A DNA stretch of 64,000 nucleotides from Kutzneria sp. CA-103260 (GTDB lineage Bacteria > Actinomycetota > Actinomycetes > Mycobacteriales > Pseudonocardiaceae). The notes under the pieces were generated by a model. The model was not told the origin of the DNA. It ran no database searches and saw only the letters and a list, made by a program, of their open reading frames with translations. The stretch is taken from assembly GCF_018263855.1 (NCBI RefSeq), contig NZ_CP073318.1:10044001-10108000 (forward strand), given 5' to 3'. This document shows positions 24,569 to 33,162 of the stretch, in pieces. The number at the start of each line of letters is the position of its first letter. The stretch's first letter is position 1. The position numbers and the translations under genes are program-made.

Positions 24569-25111
24569 TCACAGGTGCTCGATGCGGCTTTCCGGGAGCC
24601 GCTTCAGTACCTGTTCGACCGTCTCCTGGGCGGTCTGGGTGGAGGTGTCCAGCCACAGGCCGATGCGCGGGGTGTCCCGGTGCACCACGGCGTTGAGCGC
24701 GGCCGGCGTCCACACGTCGTCGTAGGCGATCTTGCCCCGCTCCGCCTCGCGCCGCCGCACCGTCGGTTCGTCCGGCACGAGCACCACCACGTGCAACGGC
24801 CGGGCCTTCAGCGAGCGGACGAACTCCACCAGGTGGCGGCCGATGATGACGTCCTCGACCACCGTGGCGAATCCGGCCTCGTGAAAGGAGTCGGCCAGCA
24901 GCGCGGTCTGCCGGTACCGCAGCGCCAGCTGGCGCAGCGCCTCGGGTGTCGGCTCCGGGGTCATGTCGGCCCGGCCGTTGCGGATCATGGTCCGCACGGC
25001 GTCGCCCTCGACGAAGGCGCTCGCCGGCAGCGCGTCGGCCAGCAGGCGGCCCACGGTGGTCTTGCCGGCGGCGGAGGTCCCGGTCAGCAGGATGAGCGGA
25101 TGGTCAGCCAC
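24569..25111 (-). CDS. P-loop NTPase, small-molecule kinase-like
   Basis: The protein has 180 residues and starts at GTG (VVADHPLILLTG). The Walker A motif GTSAAGKTT is near residues 10-18. VEDVIIGRHL and the conserved DEPTVRRREAERGK lid fit small kinases of the AAA_33/zeta-toxin/chloramphenicol-phosphotransferase superfamily. Substrate unknown. The gene diverges from a hydrolase gene with only 26 bases between starts, so the promoters must overlap. Confidence 0.75.
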   Translation of the reverse strand: MADHPLILLTGTSAAGKTTVGRLLADALPASAFVEGDAVRTMIRNGRADMTPEPTPEALRQLALRYRQTALLADSFHEAGFATVVEDVIIGRHLVEFVRSLKARPLHVVVLVPDEPTVRRREAERGKIAYDDVWTPAALNAVVHRDTPRIGLWLDTSTQTAQETVEQVLKRLPESRIEHL

Positions 25112-25137
25112 GACCGTCCACAGTAGCGTCGGCGGGC

Positions 25138-25830
25138 ATGAGGTTGGTCCTGTTGCACGCATTCCCCCTCGACGCCCGAATGTGGGACGGCATTCGCGAG
25201 CCGTTCGCCAAACGTTTGCGGCTGGTCACGCCCGACCTCGGCGACGGGCCGCCCAGCCTGGACGCCGCCGCCGACACCCTGCTCGCTGACCTGGGTGACG
25301 AGCCCTTCGTGCTCGGCGGCTGCTCCATGGGCGGCTACCTGGCCATGGCCATCCTCCGCAAGGCTCCCGCCCAGGTCGCCGGCCTGCTTTTCGTCGACAC
25401 CAAGTCCGCCGCCGACACCCCCGAGGCTCGGGACAACCGGCTCGCCATCGCCGCCCGCGCCGAGTCCGAGGGCGTCGCCGGCTGGCTGGCCGAGGCCATG
25501 CTCCCCAACCTCGTCGCCCCCACCGCCCGACCTGAGGTGCTGGCCACGCTGCGTGCTCTCATCGACTCCCAGCCCGGATCCGTCGTCGCCCGAGCCCAAC
25601 GAGCCATGGCCGCCCGCCCCGATTCGACGGAGCTGTTGGCCGGCGTGACCGCGCCGACCCTCGTCGTACGAGGCGCCGAGGACGCCTTGATGGCCCCCGG
25701 CGCGGTTTCGGTGCCCGGCGCTCGCGTTGTGGAGTTGGCGGGTTGCGGGCACCTGCCGCCGGTCGAAGACCCCGAGGCGTTCGCCGCGGTGGTCCTGGAT
25801 TGGTTGGCGGAACAGGGTTTCGTGGACTGA
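25138..25830 (+). CDS. Alpha/beta hydrolase (3-oxoadipate enol-lactonase-like group)
   Basis: The protein has 230 residues. LLHAFPLDARMWDG is the typical N-terminal oxyanion region, GGCSMGGYLAM holds the nucleophilic Ser, VVRGAEDALM the acid and GCGHLPPVEDPEAF the His. It belongs to the pimeloyl-ACP-methylesterase/enol-lactonase type of hydrolases. No aromatic-catabolism neighbours are present, so the pathway is not inferred. The stop is followed by a strong bidirectional terminator. Confidence 0.8.
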   Translation: MRLVLLHAFPLDARMWDGIREPFAKRLRLVTPDLGDGPPSLDAAADTLLADLGDEPFVLGGCSMGGYLAMAILRKAPAQVAGLLFVDTKSAADTPEARDNRLAIAARAESEGVAGWLAEAMLPNLVAPTARPEVLATLRALIDSQPGSVVARAQRAMAARPDSTELLAGVTAPTLVVRGAEDALMAPGAVSVPGARVVELAGCGHLPPVEDPEAFAAVVLDWLAEQGFVD

Positions 25831-25837
25831 AACGACA

Positions 25838-25871
25838 ACCAGCCCAGGACCTGGCGAGGTCCTGGGCTGGT
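25838..25871. terminator. Bidirectional terminator, 15-bp stem
   Basis: ACCAGCCCAGGACCT (25838-25852) is repeated exactly inverted at 25857-25871 with loop GGCG. It lies between a plus-strand hydrolase and a minus-strand coiled-coil gene that converge here. Confidence 0.85.
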
Positions 25872-25886
25872 CGGGTCGGTTGTGGC

Positions 25887-27455
25887 TCAGCGCTTGGCGG
25901 ACTGGCGCGGCGGGGTCGGCCGCTGGATCTTCTTGGTCTGCTCCGCGTCCTTGCCGGCGGGCTGCTGTTGGGCCGGCTGCTGCTTGGCTTGCTGCGGCTG
26001 CTGCTTCGCCGGCTGCTTGGCCTGCGGACGACCCGGGCGCGGGGCCGCGGGCTTGGCCGGGACCTGCTGCACGGGCTGCGTGACCTGGTTCTGCGGCGTC
26101 GCCGGCCGGCCTCCCGCCTGAGCGGCCGGGTTGGTGGCGGTCAGCGGTGCGGCAGGAGCCGGAGCAGCCTGACCGGCCGCCGGAGCGCCAGTGGCCTGGG
26201 GCTGCCCGCTCGCCTGGGCGGGAGTGGCCTTGCCCTGGACCGGCTGTCCCTGCGCCGGCTGTCCCTGCGCGGCCTGGGCCTGCGCGGCTGCGGGCTGCGG
26301 TTGCACAGCCGAAGCCTGACCAGCGGGAGCGCCAGTGGCCTGGGCCGGAGCGGCGTTGCCCTGGGCGGGCTGCCCCTGAGCGGGCTGGCCCTGCGTGGCC
26401 GGAGTGCCAGTCGGCTGACCCTGCGCCGCCTGACCCTGAGCCGAGCCCGGGGCGGGGATGCCGCCTTCGGGCACCTTGACCTGCACGGTCGGGGACTCGT
26501 CGGCGGTCTTCTCCTCGGGCAGCCGCTCCAGCATGGGTGCGGCGGCGACGATCAGGCCGCGGGCCTCGGTGAGCTGGCCGGCGATGCGGTTGCGCAGACC
26601 ACGGAGGTGGTCGACGCGGCGGGTGGCCTCGCCGACGCGGCGGGCGGATTCCTCGGTGGCCTCGCGGACACGGCGGTGGGCCTCGTCGGTGGCCTCCTGG
26701 AGCCGGGCGGTGGCCTCGGCGATGGAGTCGTGGCGGCGGCGGTTGGCCTCCTCCGTCGCCTCCCGGACCCGCTTCTCGGCCTCGTTCTTGCTGGCGGCCT
26801 CCTGCTCGGCCAGGGCCCGCATGGCGTCGGTGCGCCGCGAGGCCATGGCGATCTCGAAGTCCTCCTCGACCTGGGTCCGCTTGGCCAGGGAGTCGGTGTC
26901 GGCCTTGGTCCGCACCTGGGCGGCGGCCTCGTCGGCCTCGTCACGCCGGGCGGCCGACTCGTCGGTGATGCGCTTGGCCTCGGTGTGGGCGGCCTCCATG
27001 ACACCCTTGTGCTCGGTCTCCATGGCGGCCCGCCGCGCGTCGAGGTCGCGCATCATCTGCTCGTACCGGGCCCGCAGCGCCGCGCCCTCCTCCTCGGCCC
27101 GGACCCGGATGTGCCCGGCCTCGGCCTCGGCGCGGGCCTTGGTCTCGTTGGCCTCCTCCTGGGCGAGCTTCAGCATTCGCTGCAGTCGCTCGCTCAGGCC
27201 CTCCAACGTGGTCGGCGGCAGCGACAGCCGGTCCACCTGTCCGCGCAGGTCGTCGATCTCCGACCGGGCCTTCTCCAGCTGCCGGGCCAGGTCGTTGGCC
27301 TGCGACACGGCGGCATCCCGGTCGGCGGCCAGCAGCTTCAGGTCGGCGTCCAGCCGTTCCAGGTGGTCCTCCACCTGGGCTTTGTCGTAACCGCGCTTGA
27401 CGACGTCGAAGCCGGTTCCCAACGGGACGAGATCACGGTCGCTGCCAAGGGCCAT
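25887..27455 (-). CDS. DivIVA-like coiled-coil polarity/cytoskeletal protein (FilP/Scy type)
   Basis: The protein has 522 residues. A DivIVA-type N-terminus (GFDVVKRGYDKAQVEDHLERL) is followed by long heptad-rich coiled coil to about residue 320 (for example KARAEAEAGHIRVRAEEEG). After that comes an extended Pro/Gln/Ala/Gly tail with repeated AQGQPAQGQ units and a basic end. Such proteins organise polar growth or form filaments in actinomycetes, and relatives are often mislabelled cellulose-binding protein. Short repeats in the low-complexity tail could vary in number. Confidence 0.85.
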   Translation of the reverse strand: MALGSDRDLVPLGTGFDVVKRGYDKAQVEDHLERLDADLKLLAADRDAAVSQANDLARQLEKARSEIDDLRGQVDRLSLPPTTLEGLSERLQRMLKLAQEEANETKARAEAEAGHIRVRAEEEGAALRARYEQMMRDLDARRAAMETEHKGVMEAAHTEAKRITDESAARRDEADEAAAQVRTKADTDSLAKRTQVEEDFEIAMASRRTDAMRALAEQEAASKNEAEKRVREATEEANRRRHDSIAEATARLQEATDEAHRRVREATEESARRVGEATRRVDHLRGLRNRIAGQLTEARGLIVAAAPMLERLPEEKTADESPTVQVKVPEGGIPAPGSAQGQAAQGQPTGTPATQGQPAQGQPAQGNAAPAQATGAPAGQASAVQPQPAAAQAQAAQGQPAQGQPVQGKATPAQASGQPQATGAPAAGQAAPAPAAPLTATNPAAQAGGRPATPQNQVTQPVQQVPAKPAAPRPGRPQAKQPAKQQPQQAKQQPAQQQPAGKDAEQTKKIQRPTPPRQSAKR

Positions 27456-27513
27456 GGGACCACGCTACCGGTACGGGTGATGCCGGTGTGCACGACGGAG
27501 GCCGGAAAACAGC

Positions 27514-28845
27514 TCACACACCTCGGAACCGGTTGATGTCGGACAGATGCCGCGCCCGCAGCTCGCCGTCGCGCACGCCGAGACCCTCGGCCGGGGCCAG
27601 GCACAGCACGCCGACCTTGCCCTGGTGCGCGTTGCTCTGCACGTCCCGGGCGGCCTGGCCGGTCTCGGCCAGTGTGTACACCTTGGACAGTGTGGGATGG
27701 ATCTTCCCCTTGGCGATCAAGCGGTTGGCCTCCCACGCCTCGCGGTAGTTGGCGAAGTGCGAGCCGATGATCCGCTTGAGGTTCATCCACAGGTACCGGT
27801 TGTCGTAGCTGTGCAGGAAGCCGCTGGTGGACGCGCAGGTCACGATGGTGCCGCCCTTGCGGGCCACGTACACACTGGCCCCGAAGGTCTCCCGGCCGGG
27901 GTGCTCGAACACGATGTCGGGGTCGTCGCCGCCGGTCAGCTCGCGGATCTTGGCCCCGAACCGCTTCCACTCCTTGGGGTCCTGCTCGTGCTCGTCCTTC
28001 CAGAACCGGTAGCCCTCGGCGCTGCGGTTGATGATCAGCTCCGCGCCCATGCGCCGGCAGAGCTCGGCCTTCTCCTCGCTGGAGACCACGCACACCGGGA
28101 TCGCCCCGCCGTTGAGCGCGAACTGCGTGGCGTAGGAGCCCAGCCCGCCGGAGGCGCCCCAGATCAGCACCGTGTCGCCCTGCTTCATATTGGCGCCGTT
28201 GGTGGACACCAACTGCCGGTAGGCGGTGGAGTTGACCAGCCCCGGGGAGGCGGCCTCCTCCCAGGTCAGGTGGCGGGGCTTGGGCATCAGCTGGTTGGTC
28301 TTGACCAGCGCCAGCTCGGCCAGCCCGCCGAAGTTGGTCTCGAAGCCCCAGATCCGCTGCTCCGGGTCGAGCATGGTGTCGTTGTGCCCGTCCGGGCTTT
28401 CCAGCTCGACCGACAGGCAGTGCGCGACCACCTCGTCGCCCGGCTTCCAGGCCTGCACGCCGGGCCCGGTGCGCAGCACAACGCCGGCCAGGTCGGAGCC
28501 GACCACGTGGTAGGGCTGGTCGTGCCGGGAGGCCAGCGGCGACGTCTTGCCGTAGCGCTTGAGGAAGCCGAAGGTGGACAGCGGCTCGAAGATCGAGGTC
28601 CACACGGTGTTGTAGTTGATGGCGCTGGCCATCACCGCGACCAGGGCCTCGCCGGGGCCCAGCTCCGGGGTGGGCACCTCGTCCAGGTGCAGCGAGCGGC
28701 GCGGGTCCTTGTCGGCGGTGGCCAGGCCGTCGAAGATCTCGACCTCGTCGGCGTGCACGGTCACGCCCCGGTATGTCTCCGGGACGGGCAGGTGGGCGAG
28801 CGCGTCGAGCTCGTCGGCGAGGATGGCGTCAAGGATCTTCTGCAC
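27514..28845 (-). CDS. ccr: Crotonyl-CoA carboxylase/reductase
   Basis: The protein has 443 residues, the usual Ccr length, in the zinc-independent MDR family. The N-terminal QKILDAILADELDALAHLPVPETYRG, the NADPH motif WGASGGLGSYATQ, and IFEHPGRETFG-type and SGFLHSYDNRYLWMNLKRIIGSH stretches identify Ccr. It converts crotonyl-CoA, CO2 and NADPH to (2S)-ethylmalonyl-CoA, a step of acetate assimilation and a source of polyketide extender units. The start is a GTG with GGAGG 7 bases upstream. A GTTAC-N6-GTAAC palindrome precedes it. Confidence 0.93.
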   Translation of the reverse strand: MQKILDAILADELDALAHLPVPETYRGVTVHADEVEIFDGLATADKDPRRSLHLDEVPTPELGPGEALVAVMASAINYNTVWTSIFEPLSTFGFLKRYGKTSPLASRHDQPYHVVGSDLAGVVLRTGPGVQAWKPGDEVVAHCLSVELESPDGHNDTMLDPEQRIWGFETNFGGLAELALVKTNQLMPKPRHLTWEEAASPGLVNSTAYRQLVSTNGANMKQGDTVLIWGASGGLGSYATQFALNGGAIPVCVVSSEEKAELCRRMGAELIINRSAEGYRFWKDEHEQDPKEWKRFGAKIRELTGGDDPDIVFEHPGRETFGASVYVARKGGTIVTCASTSGFLHSYDNRYLWMNLKRIIGSHFANYREAWEANRLIAKGKIHPTLSKVYTLAETGQAARDVQSNAHQGKVGVLCLAPAEGLGVRDGELRARHLSDINRFRGV

Positions 28846-28893
28846 GGCGGTGCCTCCGGGGCCTCGATGGGTCCGATCGCAGGTTGGAGGCAG

Positions 28894-28909
28894 GTTACCC
28901 ACGAGTAAC
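28894..28909 (-). promoter_or_regulatory. Perfect GTTAC-N6-GTAAC palindrome before ccr
   Basis: GTTACCCACGAGTAAC stands 48 bases upstream of the ccr start. It is a perfect 5-bp inverted repeat with a 6-base spacer and shares the spacer ACG with the sites before the 3-hydroxyacyl-CoA dehydrogenase and DUF6230 genes. It probably binds a TetR-type lipid-metabolism regulator. Confidence 0.55.
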
Positions 28910-28943
28910 GATCCAGAACTACGGATGTGGCCCGGTTCACCCG

Positions 28944-29501
28944 TCAGCGTGTGTAGCGCAGCCGGACCACCCCGTTGCCGAAGCTCCGCGTGTCGGCGAG
29001 TGTCAGGCTGGAGCGGGCGTCGGTGGGCTGGAACATGGGGTGGCCGCGGCCGATGAGGACCGGGTGCACGTAGATCCAGTACTCGTCGATCAGGTCCAGG
29101 TCGCGGAAGGTCCGGGCCAGATCGGGGCCGCCGACCACCATGTCCCCGCCGGGCTGCCGCTGCAGTTCCCGGATCTCCTCGACGACCACCTCCCGTTTGA
29201 CGGTGGCGTTGCACTCGGCGTGGTCGACGGTCCGGGAGAAGACGTATTTCGGCTTCGGCACCCAGATCGAGGCGAAATCGGCCATCAGCGGCGTCGCGTC
29301 CGGGTCGTCGGCGACACCCGACCAGGCCGCGGCCATCAGCTCGTGGGTGATGCGGCCGGTCAGGAACGCGCTCGCGTCCCGGAACTGGTCGTTCATGTGG
29401 GCCAGCAGCTCGTCGTCGGCGAGGGACCAGTCGATCTCGCGGTCCGGCCCCTCGAAGAAGCCGTCCAGGGACGTCGACAGCGAGAACACGATTTTCCGCA
29501 T
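28944..29501 (-). CDS. Dihydrofolate reductase family protein (RibD C-terminal-like)
   Basis: The protein has 185 residues. It has the RibD_C/DHFR-like pattern: start MRKIVFSLSTSLDGFFEG, then FLTGRITHELMAAAW, and late GGDMVVGGPDLARTF and HPVLIGRGHPMF. Stand-alone members of this family in actinobacteria reduce unknown NADPH-dependent substrates. They lack the catalytic deaminase part of RibD and are not genuine folate enzymes. The gene lies upstream of ccr on the same strand with 98 bases between. Confidence 0.8.
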   Translation of the reverse strand: MRKIVFSLSTSLDGFFEGPDREIDWSLADDELLAHMNDQFRDASAFLTGRITHELMAAAWSGVADDPDATPLMADFASIWVPKPKYVFSRTVDHAECNATVKREVVVEEIRELQRQPGGDMVVGGPDLARTFRDLDLIDEYWIYVHPVLIGRGHPMFQPTDARSSLTLADTRSFGNGVVRLRYTR

Positions 29502-29578
29502 ACGGCACGGTACGACGCGGCCCTGACAGTTCGAGGTAGTCGCAGGTCGGAGACCAGATGTCTACGCGGTCACAGTTC

Positions 29579-29608
29579 TTGACCGGCCGGCCAATCAAGG
29601 CGCATGAT
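29579..29608 (+). promoter_or_regulatory. Candidate promoter for the SPW-repeat gene
   Basis: TTGACC (29579-29584), 18 bases, CATGAT (29603-29608), 33 bases before the ATG. The match to the consensus is moderate, and it is the best candidate in the gap. Confidence 0.4.
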
Positions 29609-29641
29609 CAGTGCATCCCACGAGGATGTGGAGGGGTTCAA

Positions 29642-30001
29642 ATGGCCAAGTCATGGACTAGGTGGCAGGACTGGACCGAGGTCGTGATCGGTGCGCTGGT
29701 GGCGCTCTCGCCGATCGTGGTGACGACCTCCGCGGCCGCGGCGTGGACGATGATCGTCCTCGGCGTGCTCGTCGTGCTCGACGGGCTGTGGTCGCTGGCG
29801 TCCCCCAGCCTGGTGGCCGGCGAGTGGGTGCAGATCGTCCTCGGCGTGCTGCTGTTCGTGGCACCCTGGGTGATGGGCTACACCGCGATGTCCGGCGCGT
29901 CCTGGGTCTCCTGGATCGGCGGCGTGCTGACCGTGCTCGCGGGCGCGGTGGCCCTGCCGGTGGCGACGTCCGCGCACCGCGGACTGGCTGGATCACACTG
30001 A
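29642..30001 (+). CDS. SPW-repeat integral membrane protein
   Basis: The protein has 119 residues with four membrane helices in two SPW-type repeats: ALVALSPIVVTTSA in the first and VLLFVAPWVMGYTAMSGASW in the second. The start is the ATG after GGAGGGG at 5 bases, the strongest ribosome site nearby. The function of the family is unknown. The next gene, a TetR regulator, begins 12 bases later and may be co-transcribed. Confidence 0.85.
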   Translation: MAKSWTRWQDWTEVVIGALVALSPIVVTTSAAAAWTMIVLGVLVVLDGLWSLASPSLVAGEWVQIVLGVLLFVAPWVMGYTAMSGASWVSWIGGVLTVLAGAVALPVATSAHRGLAGSH

Positions 30002-30013
30002 CGATGTGGTGAG

Positions 30014-30598
30014 GTGCGGGTGGCGGAGATGCCGGCCAGGGAACGAATCCTGACGGCGGCGGAGGAACTGTTCGCCGAGACCGGGTTCGAGGCCACCCCC
30101 ACCTCCAGGATCGCCGAGCGGGCCGGCGTGCCCAAGGGGCTCGTGCACTACTACTTCAAACGCAAGCCGGATCTCCTTGTGGCGCTCGTCGAGCGGTTGC
30201 CCGACGAGCGCCTCGACCTGTCCGGGGTGGTCGTGGCCGACGACGTGGCCGGCAGCCTGCGCCGGCTGCTGGCCGAGCTGGACCGCCGCCGGCAGGAGTC
30301 GCTGGTGCTGAGCAGCCTGCTCTACCGCGAGGCCGACACCCACCACACCGTTCGGGACGCGTTGCAGGGCCGGTTCCGGCACCTGGTCGCGCTGATCCGC
30401 AAGGTGATCATGGCGGCCGGCAGCGAGGTCCAGTGCGAGGCCGACGTGGACAGCGCGGCCGAGCTGCTGGCGCTGGCGGTCAGCTACCAGCACTCGGTGG
30501 CCCGCCACGAGACCGAGCCCGATCCCGGCCGGGTGACGATGGAACGGGAGCTGGCCTTCATCGCCGACGCTCTCGCCCTGGGCGCCGGCGCTCCGTGA
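30014..30598 (+). CDS. TetR family transcriptional regulator
   Basis: The protein has about 194 residues. The N-terminal HTH is clear: ERILTAAEELFAETGFEAT followed by RIAERAGVPKGLVHYYFKRK. The C-terminal ligand domain is helical and unlike any I can name. The start may be this GTG or the GTG two codons later. It follows the SPW gene closely. It could be the regulator of one of the palindromes in this window, but nothing in the sequence ties it to a particular one. Confidence 0.88.
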   Translation: MRVAEMPARERILTAAEELFAETGFEATPTSRIAERAGVPKGLVHYYFKRKPDLLVALVERLPDERLDLSGVVVADDVAGSLRRLLAELDRRRQESLVLSSLLYREADTHHTVRDALQGRFRHLVALIRKVIMAAGSEVQCEADVDSAAELLALAVSYQHSVARHETEPDPGRVTMERELAFIADALALGAGAP

Positions 30599-30738
30599 GT
30601 CCACCCGATCGGGTGGGATGTTCGCCTTTCCCTTTCGACCGCCGGGCCACGGAATTCCAGGCCGGTCGCGGAATGATCGGGTCAGCGCCGGCCGGGCCGG
30701 CGAGTTCGCTGCCTACGCTCGCCGTCGAGGTGATTTCC

Positions 30739-31362
30739 GTGAATCGACTGGTGGTCGCGGCCCACGCCGAGGATCCGATCACGCTCGGCGGGGTGCTCGG
30801 CTGTCTCGACGGCCGCCCCGACCTCACGGTCGTGCGCCACGGCCAGCGGCCGCGGCCGGACGTGCTGGTGGTGTGCGTGCCCGCGGTCAGCGGCCGCACG
30901 CTGGCCCTGCTCCGCCGCGTCGCCGAGACGGAGCCGACCAGGGTCGTGCTGGTGACCAGTCAGCTACGTGACGTGGACGTGCTGCCGTTGGTGGAACGGG
31001 GCGTGGTCGGCGTGCTGCCGATCGCGGCCGCCACGCCCGAGCGACTGGCCCGCGCGGTGTTCGCCGCCGCGGCCGGCCAGGGCCAGCTGCCGCCGACGCT
31101 GCTCGGGCAGCTGCTGGGCCAGATCGCCCAGGTGCAGCGGGACGTGCTGCGGCCACGGGGTCTGGTCGCCTCGGGCATGGCCGACCGCGAGCTGGACGTG
31201 GTGCGGCTGCTGGCCGAGGGCTTGGACTCCGGGCAGATCGGCCGCCGGCTCGGCATCAGCGAACGCGCCGTGAAGAACGTGATCGAGATGCTGCAACGTC
31301 GCCTGGGCCTGCGCAACCGGCCGCACGCCGTGGCGGCGGCGATGCGGTCCGGGCTGCTCTGA
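30739..31362 (+). CDS. Orphan LuxR/NarL-type regulator with degenerate receiver domain
   Basis: The protein has about 207 residues. The C-terminal LuxR HTH is intact (MADRELDVVRLLAEGLDSGQIGRRLGISERAVKNVIEML). The N-terminal ~120 residues have a receiver-like layout (HAEDPITLGGVL, then TRVVLVTSQL), but the strand that normally ends in the phosphorylated Asp reads RPDVLVVCVPAVSG, with no Asp at the site. It is therefore likely controlled without phosphorylation. No histidine kinase is adjacent. The start is the GTG with GAGG 8 bases upstream; an ATG at 30673 is possible. Confidence 0.8.
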   Translation: MNRLVVAAHAEDPITLGGVLGCLDGRPDLTVVRHGQRPRPDVLVVCVPAVSGRTLALLRRVAETEPTRVVLVTSQLRDVDVLPLVERGVVGVLPIAAATPERLARAVFAAAAGQGQLPPTLLGQLLGQIAQVQRDVLRPRGLVASGMADRELDVVRLLAEGLDSGQIGRRLGISERAVKNVIEMLQRRLGLRNRPHAVAAAMRSGLL

Positions 31363-31389
31363 ATCGGTTACGGGTCAGGGGTTTCTGAA

Positions 31390-31839
31390 TCAATGCCCCT
31401 CGGCCGGCTGCACCAGCTCGACCAGCACGCCGCCGGCGTCCTTGGGGTGCACGAAGTTCACCCGGCTGTCGGAGGTGCCGCGCTTGGGCTTCTCGAACAG
31501 CACCCGCAGTCCCTTGGCCCGCAACGCGTCGCAGGCGGCGTCCACATCGGTCACCCGCAGCGCCAGCTGCTGCAGGCCAGGACCGCTGCGGTCGAGGAAC
31601 TTGGCGATGGTGGAGTCCGGCCGCGACGGCGCGAGCAGCTGGATGGCCGCGCCCGTGGTGTCGCCGGGGGCCCGCAGCATCGCCTCCCGCACGCCCTGCT
31701 CCTCGTTGACCTCCTCGTGGGCGACTTCGAGCCCGAAGGTCTCCCGGTGGAAGGCGATCGCGGCGTCCAGGTCCGGCACCGCGATGCCGACGTGGTCGAT
31801 GGCGGTCACGAGGTCGCCCAGTTCAGCGCGCAGAGTCAT
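31390..31839 (-). CDS. mce: Methylmalonyl/ethylmalonyl-CoA epimerase
   Basis: The protein has 149 residues in a vicinal-oxygen-chelate fold. Metal and catalytic motifs fit methylmalonyl-CoA epimerase: AIDHVGIAVPDLDAAIAFH at the N-terminus, LQQLALRVTDVDAACD, and NFVHPKDAGGVLVELVQ at the end. The enzyme interconverts (2R)- and (2S)-methylmalonyl-CoA (and ethylmalonyl-CoA), the step between Ccr and the B12-dependent mutases. The start is the ATG of MTLRAELG; an upstream ATG extends by eight unconvincing residues. It is divergent from the acetyltransferase gene. Confidence 0.9.
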   Translation of the reverse strand: MTLRAELGDLVTAIDHVGIAVPDLDAAIAFHRETFGLEVAHEEVNEEQGVREAMLRAPGDTTGAAIQLLAPSRPDSTIAKFLDRSGPGLQQLALRVTDVDAACDALRAKGLRVLFEKPKRGTSDSRVNFVHPKDAGGVLVELVQPAEGH

Positions 31840-31919
31840 GCCACCGCAGGGTAGTAGCCTCAAATCCCGTTATCACTAGTCATGCTGGTTGTGCGGCTAC
31901 TCACAGCCGCGCGCAAAGC

Positions 31920-31931
31920 TACCGGCCGGTA
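31920..31931. promoter_or_regulatory. 12-bp perfect palindrome TACCGGCCGGTA
   Basis: It lies in the 135-base gap between the divergent epimerase and acetyl-CoA acetyltransferase genes, 43 bases before the latter's start. It could be a dimeric regulator site; no known regulator is recognised. Confidence 0.35.
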
Positions 31932-31974
31932 TGGTCCACAAGACCAACCGCCCGCATCGCCGCTGGAGGCTGTC

Positions 31975-33162
31975 GTGTCCGGTTCCGTCATCGTCGCGGG
32001 GGCCCGCACCCCGATGGGACGACTGCTCGGCTCGCTCAAGGACTTCTCCGGAGCCCAACTCGGTGGCGTCGCCATCAAGGGCGCGCTGGAACGAGCCGGG
32101 GTCCGACCCGACCAGGTCGAATACGTGATCATGGGTCAGGTTCTGACCGCGGGCGCCGGCCAGATCCCGGCCCGGCAGGCCGCGGTGGCCGCCGGCATCC
32201 CGATGGACGTGCCCGCGCTGACCATCAACAAGGTGTGCCTGTCCGGCATCGACGCGATCGCCCTGGCCGACCAGCTGATCCGGGCCGGCGAGTTCGACAT
32301 CGTGGTGGCCGGCGGCCAGGAGTCCATGACCCAGGCCCCGCACCTGCTGCCCAAGTCCCGTGCCGGCTTCAAGTACGGCGACGTCACGCTGCAGGACCAC
32401 ATGGCCTACGACGGCCTGTTCTGCGCGTTCGACCAGGTCGCGATGGGCTCGTCCACCGAGAAGTACAACTCCCGCTACGGCCTGACCCGCGAGGAGCAGG
32501 ACGCGTTCTCGGCCCGCTCGCACCAGCGCGCGGCCGAGGCGGCCCGCAACGGCGTCTTCGACGACGAGGTCGTGCCGGTGGCGATCCCGCAGCGCAAGGG
32601 CGACCCGGTGCTGTTCAGCACCGACGAGGGCGTGCGCGGCGACACCACCGTGGAGACGCTGGCCAAGCTGCGGCCGGCGTTCGCCTCCGACGGCACCATC
32701 ACCGCCGGCTCCGCCTCGCAGATCTCCGACGGCGCCGCCGCGGTCGTGGTGATGAGCAAGGCCAAGGCCGAGGAGCTGGGCCTGAGCTGGCTGGCCGAGA
32801 TCGGCGCGCACGGCGTGGTCGCCGGCCCCGACGCCAGCCTGCACGAGCAGCCGTCCAACGCCATTCGCAAGGCCTGCGCCAAGGAGGGCATCGACCCGGC
32901 CGACCTGGACCTGGTCGAGATCAACGAGGCCTTCGCCGCGGTCGGCGTGGTGTCGGCCCGCAAGCTCGGCCTGTCCGAGGACAAGGTCAACGTGAACGGC
33001 GGCGCCATCGCGCTGGGTCACCCGATCGGCATGTCCGGCGCCCGTATCGCGCTGCACCTGGCGCTGGAGCTCAAGCGCCGCGGCGGCGGGGTCGGCGCGG
33101 CCGCGCTGTGCGGTGGCGGCGGCCAGGGTGACGCGTTGATCGTTCGCGTGCCCAAGAACTAG
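31975..33162 (+). CDS. Acetyl-CoA C-acetyltransferase (thiolase)
   Basis: The protein has 395 residues, full thiolase length. The acyl-accepting Cys is in NKVCLSGIDAIA, the second set in NEAFAAVGVV (NEAF), the His in GGAIALGHPIGMSGAR and the C-terminal CGGGGQGDAL. It condenses two acetyl-CoA to acetoacetyl-CoA, or the reverse. Beside ccr, epimerase and MeaB genes, a role in the ethylmalonyl-CoA route or C4 supply is likely. The start is a GTG with GGAGG 5 bases upstream. Its stop overlaps the next start. Confidence 0.92.
   Translation: MSGSVIVAGARTPMGRLLGSLKDFSGAQLGGVAIKGALERAGVRPDQVEYVIMGQVLTAGAGQIPARQAAVAAGIPMDVPALTINKVCLSGIDAIALADQLIRAGEFDIVVAGGQESMTQAPHLLPKSRAGFKYGDVTLQDHMAYDGLFCAFDQVAMGSSTEKYNSRYGLTREEQDAFSARSHQRAAEAARNGVFDDEVVPVAIPQRKGDPVLFSTDEGVRGDTTVETLAKLRPAFASDGTITAGSASQISDGAAAVVVMSKAKAEELGLSWLAEIGAHGVVAGPDASLHEQPSNAIRKACAKEGIDPADLDLVEINEAFAAVGVVSARKLGLSEDKVNVNGGAIALGHPIGMSGARIALHLALELKRRGGGVGAAALCGGGGQGDALIVRVPKN

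Noticed and set aside
24569..25126. Plus-strand ORF opposite the P-loop kinase
   Set aside because: Its composition is that of an antisense shadow, while the minus strand has a clear Walker A motif.
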